Shown here one piece after another: positions 8,232 through 16,486 of a stretch of DNA of 23,375 nucleotides (position 1 is its first letter; each line of letters starts with the position of its first letter). The position numbers were made by a program, and so were the translations under genes. This DNA is from Phaeoceros laevis (taxonomy: Eukaryota; Anthocerotophyta; Anthocerotopsida; Notothyladales). Under the pieces are notes generated by a model, which saw only the letters and a program-made list of their open reading frames with translations, was not told the DNA's origin and did no database searches. The stretch lies in assembly GCA_049999765.1 (NCBI GenBank), contig JBNGIQ010006040.1, forward strand, positions 1-23,375, written 5' to 3'.

Positions 8232-11200
8232 CTACCAGTAGCCCCCACACGAACATTTCCTTTCTTTGAACACATGGAAGCGACTGGCATCCCGGCAGAT
8301 GATAGTCCGCTTCTCCACTCTTGACATAAAAGCTGTGGCTATGTGACAGTCCTCGCACACTCGCAAATTCTTCACCACACGTATGGTTGTCCCCTCAGGT
8401 GTCCTGTTCAGAGCAAAAGCAATGGCCAGCTTCTCGCTGTGCCCACACAGCTCAGCTTCCTTCTCCTCATCCGGCATGTCCCGCAATGACGAGTTGAGAT
8501 GCGGCACGTATCCCTCTTTCTTCATTCTGGGTACTAGCTGCTTCAGTCTTGCATAGATACCTTCACTCTCAGGATGCGTCTTGTCCCCCACCACAAACGT
8601 GTGCACCACTCCTTCCATGTCAGTCCACCAGGACTGCCCTGGTTTCTTCCATGCCCCACATTTCACTCTCCTTGCTTGCATCTCCGTTGCCTCCTCCCAC
8701 ATCTGAGCTTTTGCATAAATATTGGACATCAACACATAAGTGGCGGCGTCTTTTTCATCCAGCCGCACTGCAACCTCAAATGCCTGCTGCCCAATCTCAA
8801 CGTTACTCCACTTGTGGCACGAGCCTAACAGCGTGCGCCAAACTGCAGCCTCAAGTGGAAAAGGCATGGTCTTGGCCATGTGTAGAGCCTCATCCAGGTG
8901 ACCTGCACGGCCCAGAAGATCCATCATGCATATATAGTGCTCAACGCTTGGACTGATGCCATAATCGGTCCTCATGGATGCAAAGTATTGTCGGCCCTTG
9001 TCCAGTAGACCCACATGACTGCACACTGTCAGCACACTAAGAAATGTGACATCATTTGGCTGGGTGCCTTCCAGTCTCATCCTGTCAAGCAAGGCAAACA
9101 CAAGGTCGCTATCTCCTTGTCGGGCATACCCACCAATCAGTGCACCCCACGCCTCGATGGTTCTTTCAGACAACGAATCAAACACTTTCTGTGAATCGGT
9201 TATGCTCCCACACTTGGCGTACATATTCACTAATGCGGCTCCCACAACCACATCAGCTTGCATTCCTCGTTCCTCAATCTGTGCATGGAGCTGCTTGCCT
9301 ACAGGTAAACCTGCTACAGTCGCACATGCCTGTAGAAGGCATACAAATGTAACAGAGTTTGGAGGAGAGAGGCCTTCTTGTTGCATATTAATGTAAAGAT
9401 TGAGGGCCTCCTGACCCATCCCTTGCTGGGCATAGCCTGCAATCATGGTGGTCCATGTTACAACATTTCTTTCTGAAAGTCTGTCAAATAAACTGCGAGC
9501 ATCCACCAGACTACCGCACTTTGCGTACATGTTGATTAAGCCGCATCCTAGAACCACATCATGATGCAGTCCTCGTTCTTGAATCTGTGTGTGGAGCTTC
9601 TTTCCCTCGCCAAGAGCTCCTACACCTACACTTGCGCACGCCTGCAGGAGACATGTAAATGTAACAGAGTCCGGTGGAGCTAGGTCTTCTTGTTGCATAC
9701 TGCTGTATAGACTGAGGGCTTCCTGACCCATCCCCTGCTGGGCATAGCCTGCAATCATCGCGGTCCATGTTACAATATTCCTGTCCGGAAGTGTGTCAAA
9801 CACACTGCGAGCATCCACTAGACTACCGCACTTTGCATACATGTTAACCAAGCTGCAGCCTAGAACCATGTCATCTTGAAGTCCTTGTTGCTCAATCTGT
9901 GCATGAAGCTGCTTGCCGTCATGGAGAGCTTCTACACCTAGACTGGCACATGCCTGCAGGAGGCATACAAATGTGACAGAATCTGGAAACGAGAGGCCTT
10001 CCTGCTGCATGTTACAGTACAGACTCAGGGCTTCCTGACCCATGCCCTGCTGGGCATAGCCTGCAAGCATCGCATTCCATGTCACCATGTTCCTGTTTGA
10101 AAGTCTGTCAAACACACCTCGGGCGTCCCCTAAGCTACCACACTTCGCATACATGTTAACCAAGCTGCCGCCTAGAACCATATCATCTGGAAGTCCTCTT
10201 TCTTCAATCTCAGAGTGGAGCCGCTTTCCCTCATCCAGAGCGCCTACACCTAAACTGGCACATGCCTGCAGGAGGTACACAAACGTCACAGAATCTGGAA
10301 GAGAAAGTCCTTCCTGTTGCATGGTACGATAAAGACTAAGGGCTTCCTGACCCATCCCCTGCTGGGCATAACCTGCAATCATCGCTGTCCATGTTACGAC
10401 ATTCCTATGTGGAAGTCTGTCAAACACACCGCGAGCATCCGCTACACTACTGCATTTTGCATACATAGTAACCAAGCTGCCACCTAGAACCTCGTCATCC
10501 TGCAGTCCTTGTTCCTCAATCTGTGCGTGTAGCTGCTTTCCGTCATGCAGAGCTCCTGCACCAACGCTGGCACATGCTTGCAAGAGGCATATGAATGTAA
10601 TCGAATCTGGATAAGAGAGGCCTTCCTGTTGCATGGCATTGTAGAGATTGATGGCTTCCTGACCCCTCCCATGCTGGGCATAGCCTGCAAGCATCGCATT
10701 CCATGTCACCATGTTTCTGCCTGGAAGTCTGTCAAACTCGATGCGAGCATCCTCTAAGCTACCACACTTGGCATACATGTTAACCAAGCTGCCGCCTAGA
10801 AAGACATCATCTTCAAGTCCTTGTTCTTTTATCTGTGCATGCAGCTGCTTCCCCTCATGCAGAGCTCCTGCGCCTACACTGGCACATGCCTGCAAGAGGG
10901 ATGTAAGAGTAACAGAATCTAAAGAAGAGGGACCTTCCTGTTGCATACCGCTGTAAAGACTAAGTGCCTCCTGACCCATGCCCTGCTGGGCATAACCTGC
11001 AATCATCACGGTCCATGTTACAATGTTCCTGTGTCGAAGTCTGTCAAAGACCCTGCGAGCATCCTCTAGACTACCACACTTTGCGTACATGTTAACCACG
11101 CTGCACCCGAGAACTACATCATCTTGCAGTCCTTTTTTTTCAATCTGGGCATGGAGCTCCTTTCCCTCATGCAGAGCTCCTACACCAACAGTGGCACAAG

Positions 11201-12548
11201 CCTGCAGGAGGCATAGAAATGTAACTGAATCTGGAGGAGAGAGGCCTTCCTGTTGCATTCCAGTGTATACACCAAGGGCTTCCTGGCCCATCCCCTGCTG
11301 GGCATAACCTGCAATCATCGCTGTCCATGTTACAACATTCCTGTCTGGAAGTATGTCAAACACGCTGCGAGCATGAGCTAGACTACCGCACTTTGCATAC
11401 ATGTTAACCAAGCTGCAGCCTAGAACCACATCCTTCTGCAGTCCTTGTTCTTCAATCTGTGCATGGAGCTGCTTTCCCTCCTGCAGAGCTCCTGCACCTA
11501 CACTGGCACATGCTTGCAGGAGGCATATATATGTAACAGATCCTGCATGACAGAGGCCTTCGTGCTGCATAACTTTGTAGAGATTAAGCGCTTCCTGACC
11601 CCTCCCCTGCTGGGCATAACCTGAAAGCATCGCATTCCATGTAACAACATTTCTGTCTGGAATGATGTCAAATACTCTGCGAGCGTCATCTAAGCTCCCA
11701 CATTTCGCGTACATGTCAATTAGGCCATTTAAGACAAAAATGTCTGCCTTCCCTGGACTTGCAAGAATATGAGAGTGGACTTCCCTGCCAGCAACTAAAT
11801 CTTTTGCAGTGGCACAGGCTTTAAGAACTGCTGAATAGATACGGTTGTCGGGCTCAACTTTGGACTTATGCATCTGTCCGTACAGTCGTATAGCGTGGGC
11901 AGACTCTCCATGTCTAGCATAGGCGAAGATGATGGTAGCCCAATTATAAACGTTCGGTATAGGGACCTTGGAAAAGGCTCGCATTGCCTCCTCCAACCTC
12001 GCCTGGGAGGCATACAAACCGATAAGATGGGTTGCCAAAAATGCATCTCCTTCATACCCATTTGCAACAGTGAGAGCATGAACGCGTCTGCCCAGAACCA
12101 GGTTCTTGTTTGCGATGCACTTCTTGAGTACACCATAGAAGAGACTTTTAGGTACTTGGCATGCTCGCTGCACCAGAAGGTCCAATGCAGCCACAGCGTC
12201 GGCAGTCCGTCCCTCGTCACATAGCTTCCTGCACTTTTCAAGGTCCAAATGGCCCTCAAGCGCTGCAAATGCTCCTTGCCCTGGAGCTTTAGTGTATGCA
12301 GGCTCAGGAGGCCTCTTTAGCTCAGCATCCGACGTGGCCAGCTGCGAGTGCACCCAAGCAGGTTCGTGCCGAATGTTTGGCCACAGGACGACCTTGAAAT
12401 TCGTCTGCTTAAAATCAGGATGCGGGGGAGTTGGCCGGCTGCGCCTGATGTCCCACCACTGTGTCGGATCTGAAAAAAAGTTTTGCCACAAATACTCCTG
12501 CAGCTCTTCTTGAGGCACACTTTTGGATCCCAGAAAGGCTCTCGCCAT
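8232..12548 (-). CDS. PLS-class PPR protein with E/DYW domain (organellar C-to-U RNA editing factor), very long
   Basis: A single open frame of 1438 residues from the ATG at 12548; most PLS proteins are about 500-1000. The frame stays open to a GTG at 12611 and a TAG at 12624-12626. Parts: a PDF-like segment (about residues 12-56: LWQNFFSDPTQWWD, PDFK, LW); about ten P-L-S triplets (residues 115-1250), eight of them nearly identical 104-residue units with YAKCGSL and GYAQQGMGQEAL; E/E+ with GAWKKPGQSWW; and a DYW deaminase with HSE (near 1370-1372), CEDC (1398-1401) and terminal CSCGGYW. Known for the family: PPRs read single-stranded organellar RNA and the DYW domain deaminates C to U. HxE and CxxC zinc and catalytic residues are present; the usual final Asp is Gly. 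No clear transit peptide is visible. A tandem 59-bp duplication at the 5' end leaves a first PDF-like copy out of frame, so the true N-terminus is uncertain. Confidence 0.93.
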   Translation of the reverse strand: MARAFLGSKSVPQEELQEYLWQNFFSDPTQWWDIRRSRPTPPHPDFKQTNFKVVLWPNIRHEPAWVHSQLATSDAELKRPPEPAYTKAPGQGAFAALEGHLDLEKCRKLCDEGRTADAVAALDLLVQRACQVPKSLFYGVLKKCIANKNLVLGRRVHALTVANGYEGDAFLATHLIGLYASQARLEEAMRAFSKVPIPNVYNWATIIFAYARHGESAHAIRLYGQMHKSKVEPDNRIYSAVLKACATAKDLVAGREVHSHILASPGKADIFVLNGLIDMYAKCGSLDDARRVFDIIPDRNVVTWNAMLSGYAQQGRGQEALNLYKVMQHEGLCHAGSVTYICLLQACASVGAGALQEGKQLHAQIEEQGLQKDVVLGCSLVNMYAKCGSLAHARSVFDILPDRNVVTWTAMIAGYAQQGMGQEALGVYTGMQQEGLSPPDSVTFLCLLQACATVGVGALHEGKELHAQIEKKGLQDDVVLGCSVVNMYAKCGSLEDARRVFDRLRHRNIVTWTVMIAGYAQQGMGQEALSLYSGMQQEGPSSLDSVTLTSLLQACASVGAGALHEGKQLHAQIKEQGLEDDVFLGGSLVNMYAKCGSLEDARIEFDRLPGRNMVTWNAMLAGYAQHGRGQEAINLYNAMQQEGLSYPDSITFICLLQACASVGAGALHDGKQLHAQIEEQGLQDDEVLGGSLVTMYAKCSSVADARGVFDRLPHRNVVTWTAMIAGYAQQGMGQEALSLYRTMQQEGLSLPDSVTFVYLLQACASLGVGALDEGKRLHSEIEERGLPDDMVLGGSLVNMYAKCGSLGDARGVFDRLSNRNMVTWNAMLAGYAQQGMGQEALSLYCNMQQEGLSFPDSVTFVCLLQACASLGVEALHDGKQLHAQIEQQGLQDDMVLGCSLVNMYAKCGSLVDARSVFDTLPDRNIVTWTAMIAGYAQQGMGQEALSLYSSMQQEDLAPPDSVTFTCLLQACASVGVGALGEGKKLHTQIQERGLHHDVVLGCGLINMYAKCGSLVDARSLFDRLSERNVVTWTTMIAGYAQQGMGQEALNLYINMQQEGLSPPNSVTFVCLLQACATVAGLPVGKQLHAQIEERGMQADVVVGAALVNMYAKCGSITDSQKVFDSLSERTIEAWGALIGGYARQGDSDLVFALLDRMRLEGTQPNDVTFLSVLTVCSHVGLLDKGRQYFASMRTDYGISPSVEHYICMMDLLGRAGHLDEALHMAKTMPFPLEAAVWRTLLGSCHKWSNVEIGQQAFEVAVRLDEKDAATYVLMSNIYAKAQMWEEATEMQARRVKCGAWKKPGQSWWTDMEGVVHTFVVGDKTHPESEGIYARLKQLVPRMKKEGYVPHLNSSLRDMPDEEKEAELCGHSEKLAIAFALNRTPEGTTIRVVKNLRVCEDCHIATAFMSRVEKRTIICRDASRFHVFKERKCSCGGYW
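9205..11660 (-). repeat. Tandem array of about eight 312-bp PLS units inside the PPR-DYW gene
   Basis: The phrase tgctgggcata-cctg recurs every 312 bp (near 9425, 9736, 10048, 10363, 10675, 10987, 11299 and 11611). Each period encodes one P-L-S triplet of 104 residues. Copies differ at scattered positions only, so expansion by unequal exchange or homogenisation by gene conversion is likely. Short-read assembly could collapse or expand such an array. Confidence 0.92.
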
Positions 12549-12600
12549 AAAAAATCCTGAAGCTCTTCCGGAGGCATTCCTTCCTCTCCAGAAGGTGCTT
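12490..12600 (-). repeat. 59-bp tandem duplication of the PDF-like coding segment, copies in different frames
   Basis: The upstream copy (around 12580-12525) translates as MPPEELQDFLWREPFWDP. The downstream copy translates as VPQEELQEYLWQNFFSDP in the PPR frame. They are 59 bp apart, not a multiple of three, so only the second copy is in frame with the PPR repeats. A frame from an ATG at 12664 runs through the first copy. Confidence 0.85.
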
Positions 12601-13031
12601 GGCTTGTCCACACCACACCTTCCCTACTAAGACGCTCAGGGCAGGGACACCGGTCTCCTTGCATGCGTCACAGGACATGTATTGATGGTGGGCATCAAAG
12701 GCAGCAAGATTGTGTGGCCTACAAAATCAGTACATATCCTACATTTCTAGCGCAAGTACATCCCACATCCATACTCAGCCACTCAGCCTTGGGAACCAAA
12801 CCATTGTTTCCACGGCATGTGACGCTGAGACTGATGGTGAGTCGGAAGTATGCACTTCGTCTGAGGAGAAAACGCGAACGGTGGACAAAATTTTCTCAAG
12901 GGCGCCGCTAGTCTATGACCTCTTTCTCCTAAGCTTCCCGATACTTTCAAGATGCCCCTTGCTGATTAGCTGCCTGGCAAGAGTGAAGCACGGCCCTGAG
13001 GCCCGGCGGACTTCTCCATAGATCTCCCGAC
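12549..13031. promoter_or_regulatory. Shared upstream region of two divergent PPR genes
   Basis: About 480 bp separate the ATG of the minus-strand PPR-DYW gene from the ATG of the plus-strand P-class PPR gene, so it must hold both 5' UTRs and promoters. Part of it (12549-12664) may be coding in another frame for the PPR-DYW gene. I see no clear TATA box. Confidence 0.5.
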
Positions 13032-15428
13032 ATGGTTAAGCTGGGATGTATTACCAGCTTGCAAGTAGATGGACCACCGGGGAAATCCAGCGCTTTCGTG
13101 GCTGATGTGGCCAAGGTGAAATCGAAGACGACAGTGACCCGTGTGTCTACCATGCGAAGGCCAGACGATGCCACGAGCACTGGTGCAAGTTCGGTTGTAG
13201 TAGAGCAAGTTGAGCCTGAAAAGCAGGAAATTGTTAGGCACGGGGGGGCAATGATCATTCCCAGTGTGCTGAGGATTTTGAGGTCGCCTGGGTGGACACA
13301 ACAGGTGGAGCAATCTTTGAGCGACCTGGACGTGGAATTCAAGCCGTACCATGTGCGGTTGGTGCTGTACAAATTGAAGAATATTGAACTTGCTTGGAGG
13401 TTTTTCAACTGGGCTTCGGCGCAGCCAGGATATGAGCACAATGAGACCACGTATGAGGCCATTTTGCAACATCTTGGATACTGTCAGAAGTTTGAGAAGA
13501 TTTGTCAGCTCCTGCAGGAGATGGAGAAGCGCGGGGAGGATATTCAGAACTATATTTTCCGGCTTATTTTGAGATATGACAGGGAGAAAAATCCAAGTGG
13601 ATCTAACAAGGCCTTTGAGGCATTTAAGAATTGCAACATTCAGCCTAGCTCAGTGGTGTGCAGTTTCTTGTTATGCACCCTTTCCAAGCATGGTTTGCAT
13701 CAGGGGTGCCTTGAAGTCTATCAGTACATGCTAAGGGCTGGCTACGGTTTGGATGAGAGGGCATACAATAGGTTGATCTACAGCTGTAATAAGGCTGGCA
13801 GCATAGGCGAGGCTCACAAGCTGTACCTCCAGATGAAGGAGAAAGCTGTTTCTGTATCCAAGTGGACTTATGTAGCCCTGATCAATGGCTTAGTCAAGGC
13901 AGGACAGGTGACTGAAGCCTATGAAATTTTCAAAGAGATGAAGGTACCGCCTACCCGTGTGATTTTCAATGGTTTGATAGCTGGACTAGGAAAGGGGGGT
14001 GAATTGTCAGAGGCACTCAGACTTTTCTCCACAATGGAAGAGGCAGGTGTTTCTCCTGACGTTATAACCTATTCTACTCTTATAGACCTTCACTGCAAAG
14101 CCGGCAGAATAGATGAGGCATGTGGCCTTTTCGAAGACATGAGCAGGACAAGCATCTCTCCCAATCTTTTTACGTTTAATGTGCTTATCGGTGGCTTGAC
14201 CAGAGCTGGGAGGCTGTCAGAAGCTATCCAACACTTTGAGGATATGAGCAACCAAGGTATCAGTCCAGATGTTATTACTTACAACTCGCTACTCGACGCG
14301 CATGGCAAACTTGGCCAAATGTTTGAAGCCATTAAGCTTTTCGTTGGAATGAGAAAAGCAGGAGTTTTTCCAGATATGGTTACGTACAACAGCATAATTG
14401 GTGGATTCACCAAAGCTGGTCAGTTTGAGCAGGCTTTTCAGACCTTGGACATGATGCAAGAAAATGGTATCCTGCCCAACGCAGTGACATACAACATCCT
14501 CATATCAGCACTAGCCAGGACAGGACAAATAGATCAAGCTCACTGTATTCTGGACGCCATGAAAGAAGCAGGGGTTGAACCGAATGTGATCAGCTACACT
14601 GCCCTGATTGATGGTCTGGGCAAGGCTGGCCAACCATCTGCAGCATTCGAGGTGTTCAATAGCCTAGAAGAGAAGAAGATCCAACCCAACGCTGTCTGCT
14701 ACAGCACAATCATGGGTGTTCTATGTAGAGCAGGGCAGTATGATGATGCCTTCTCAATCTTTGAAGACATGAACGAGTCTGGGGTGGTTCCTGATGCCGT
14801 AGCCTTCGGCACTCTCATTGTTGGTTTCGGTAAAGCTGGCCAGGTGGAGAGAGCTTGTGCCATGTTTGAGGAAATGAGGCGGCGGGGCCTTGTTACTGGT
14901 GTGTTTTCTTACAACGTGCTCATCGGTGTGCTCAGTCGAGACGGCCAGATAGAGGAGGCCCTCAACATCTTCAGGGCCCTGGCGGAACAAGGACTGCAAC
15001 CTGATGCCATCACCTACAACACCCTCATCGACGGGCTTGGGAAAGTGGGGCGGTTGAACGAAGCTTGCGACCTGCTCGCAGATATGAAGACCCACAACTT
15101 GTCCGGGGATGTGATGACATACAGCTCTCTGATTGACAATCTGGGCAAGTTCGGACAGGTTGACAAGGCCTTCCAACTGTTCAAGGACATGCAAGAAGAG
15201 GGGCTCAGCCCCAACGTCATAACTTTCACATGCCTGATAGACACGTTTGCAAGGTCAGGCCGTTTGGACGAAGCTTGTGCTCTGTTTGAGCAGATGCGGG
15301 AGAAGGGTCTGCTCCCAAACGAGCTGACATACTCAAACATCATCAGTGGCTTCCAAAGAGCAGGGCAGACCAGAAAAGCAGCAGAGTTCACCGAACGAGA
15401 ACAAAATCAGGAGATCTTCTTTGTGTGA
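13032..15428 (+). CDS. P-class pentatricopeptide repeat protein
   Basis: An intronless frame of 798 residues. Residues 1 to about 85 are a non-repeat N-terminus; a targeting peptide is not obvious, though organellar location is usual for the family. A degenerate region with FNWASAQPGYE follows, typical of P-class PPR N-termini. From about residue 236 come some 16 consecutive 35-residue repeats of the kind TYNTLIDGLGKAGRLNEA, one of them about 3 residues short (ending EMKVPPT). The protein ends soon after the last partial repeat (QNQEIFFV) with no E, DYW or SMR domain. It is therefore likely to bind one organellar transcript for stability, splicing or translation rather than to edit. An in-frame TGA at 12984-12986 makes 13032 the earliest ATG. 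It is divergent from the PPR-DYW gene. I cannot name the orthologue. Confidence 0.94.
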   Translation: MVKLGCITSLQVDGPPGKSSAFVADVAKVKSKTTVTRVSTMRRPDDATSTGASSVVVEQVEPEKQEIVRHGGAMIIPSVLRILRSPGWTQQVEQSLSDLDVEFKPYHVRLVLYKLKNIELAWRFFNWASAQPGYEHNETTYEAILQHLGYCQKFEKICQLLQEMEKRGEDIQNYIFRLILRYDREKNPSGSNKAFEAFKNCNIQPSSVVCSFLLCTLSKHGLHQGCLEVYQYMLRAGYGLDERAYNRLIYSCNKAGSIGEAHKLYLQMKEKAVSVSKWTYVALINGLVKAGQVTEAYEIFKEMKVPPTRVIFNGLIAGLGKGGELSEALRLFSTMEEAGVSPDVITYSTLIDLHCKAGRIDEACGLFEDMSRTSISPNLFTFNVLIGGLTRAGRLSEAIQHFEDMSNQGISPDVITYNSLLDAHGKLGQMFEAIKLFVGMRKAGVFPDMVTYNSIIGGFTKAGQFEQAFQTLDMMQENGILPNAVTYNILISALARTGQIDQAHCILDAMKEAGVEPNVISYTALIDGLGKAGQPSAAFEVFNSLEEKKIQPNAVCYSTIMGVLCRAGQYDDAFSIFEDMNESGVVPDAVAFGTLIVGFGKAGQVERACAMFEEMRRRGLVTGVFSYNVLIGVLSRDGQIEEALNIFRALAEQGLQPDAITYNTLIDGLGKVGRLNEACDLLADMKTHNLSGDVMTYSSLIDNLGKFGQVDKAFQLFKDMQEEGLSPNVITFTCLIDTFARSGRLDEACALFEQMREKGLLPNELTYSNIISGFQRAGQTRKAAEFTEREQNQEIFFV

Positions 15429-16046
15429 CGTGACAAGTTCATGAGCTGTGGTATGTATCAGAGAGTTACCATGCTTCTGCAAGCAGGCTTCTCTTGAAGG
15501 CAGGCAGATATGGAGACGACATTACGTCAAAGCTATTTACAGTCTGCACCCTGTCGGGAATGTATATTATTCTTTTGTCGCACTCCACGACATCTGAAGA
15601 GCCAGTTCGATGTTCAAGCATCAGTTTTGTCCGCTCCTAGAGAGAGAGATTTTCGGTGTGCAATTTGTGGCATAACAGGGGTTTCGTATCTGAGCAGAGA
15701 AGCTGGAGAATCAGTAGAGATACAAAACTTTTGGCGCTACGCCTTGAAAGTGTTGTTGAGAGGAGGATAGACGATTGTTGTGCATTATAAAAGCTCCCAA
15801 AGCTGGAGCAGCGGCTTTGCTTGGCCAAGCCCACGGTTCTTTTTGCAGGGTCGATTTTGTAGGGTTCAATTACCGGTAAACTATCTGATGCATGATAAAA
15901 TCTCCCAGAGTTGAAGCAGCGGCTTGCCTGGGAAAAGCCCTTACTAAGAGGGTTCTGTGAGAGGGATTCCTTTACTGCGAAATACCGCCTTTCTTTTCTG
16001 TTATGATCACACAACCAAGGGATCGCCCCCCATATATGTGAGAGAG
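15429..16046. other. Intergenic, 3' flank of the P-class PPR gene
   Basis: No convincing gene. Open frames of 86 (plus) and 125 (minus) codons show no family pattern. A two-copy degenerate repeat of 108-bp period occupies 15781-15956. Confidence 0.5.
15781..15956. repeat. Two-copy degenerate direct repeat, 108-bp period
   Basis: Copies start at 15781 (tgcattataaaagctccca) and 15889 (tgcatgataaaatctccca). Both continue with a-ttgaagcagcggctt or a close variant, then aagccc and ggttct. The period is a multiple of three, and on the minus strand both copies read SRC...GxFY in one frame, but I see no family match. Confidence 0.7.
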
Positions 16047-16118
16047 TGCGTCTGCCGGGAATCGAACCCGGATCTATTGCTTGGAAGGCAATTATCCTAA
16101 CCGTTGGACTACAAAGGC
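16047..16118 (-). tRNA. tRNA-Gly(UCC)
   Basis: The minus-strand sequence folds as a 72-nt cloverleaf: acceptor GCCTTTG/CAGACGC, discriminator A at 16047, an anticodon stem closing loop CTTCCAA with anticodon UCC (plus-strand gga at 16083-16085), and a T arm with GGTTCGATTCC, which is also a perfect B box. The A-box region is TAGTCCAACGG. There is no intron. The nuclear plant tRNA-Gly acceptor is usually GCGTCTG; here pair 3-70 is C-C and 5-68 is U-G. A TATATATA stretch and CAA lie just upstream, as is common for plant Pol III tRNA genes. No TTTT is seen within about 100 nt downstream. Confidence 0.9.
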
Positions 16119-16486
16119 TATATATATTGATTGTGAGTTTCTACTAAAAATTCTTGTAAGTACCGTGATTCCGTCCTAAGGGAATTATGAGCAAAATGCA
16201 CAAGTCGCTTTGGCTGCACACCGGACAAAATCCATGTCTCGTAGCCCGAGCACTTTTAGACTGCATGAACCACGGTATGAACTTCGGAAGCCCTGGCCGG
16301 CTCAGTTCAGCTAACAACCCACAAATTCATGTCAATCGGATGTCCTTGTCCGACTACCTCACCGACAGTTTGCTCGCCTCGTCCACCATGTACTGGCATT
16401 TTGCACATGCTCTTAAGGCCTCCCATCTTCATAGGTCTATGAGTTTGGCAGCTTTTGCTCATTGTACCTACACTTCTCTTGCGAGG
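16119..16486. other. Intergenic between tRNA-Gly and an unrecognised gene
   Basis: A 102-codon plus-strand frame (16187-16495) has no recognisable pattern and overlaps the end of the minus-strand gene. I do not call it. Confidence 0.4.

Noticed and set aside
9205-11660. Regular spacing resembling a CRISPR or satellite array
   Set aside because: The 312-bp period is fully coding for PLS triplets of a PPR protein.
15637-16014. 125-codon minus-strand frame with a repeated SRC...GxFY segment
   Set aside because: The repetition follows from the 108-bp DNA repeat; no start context or family match.
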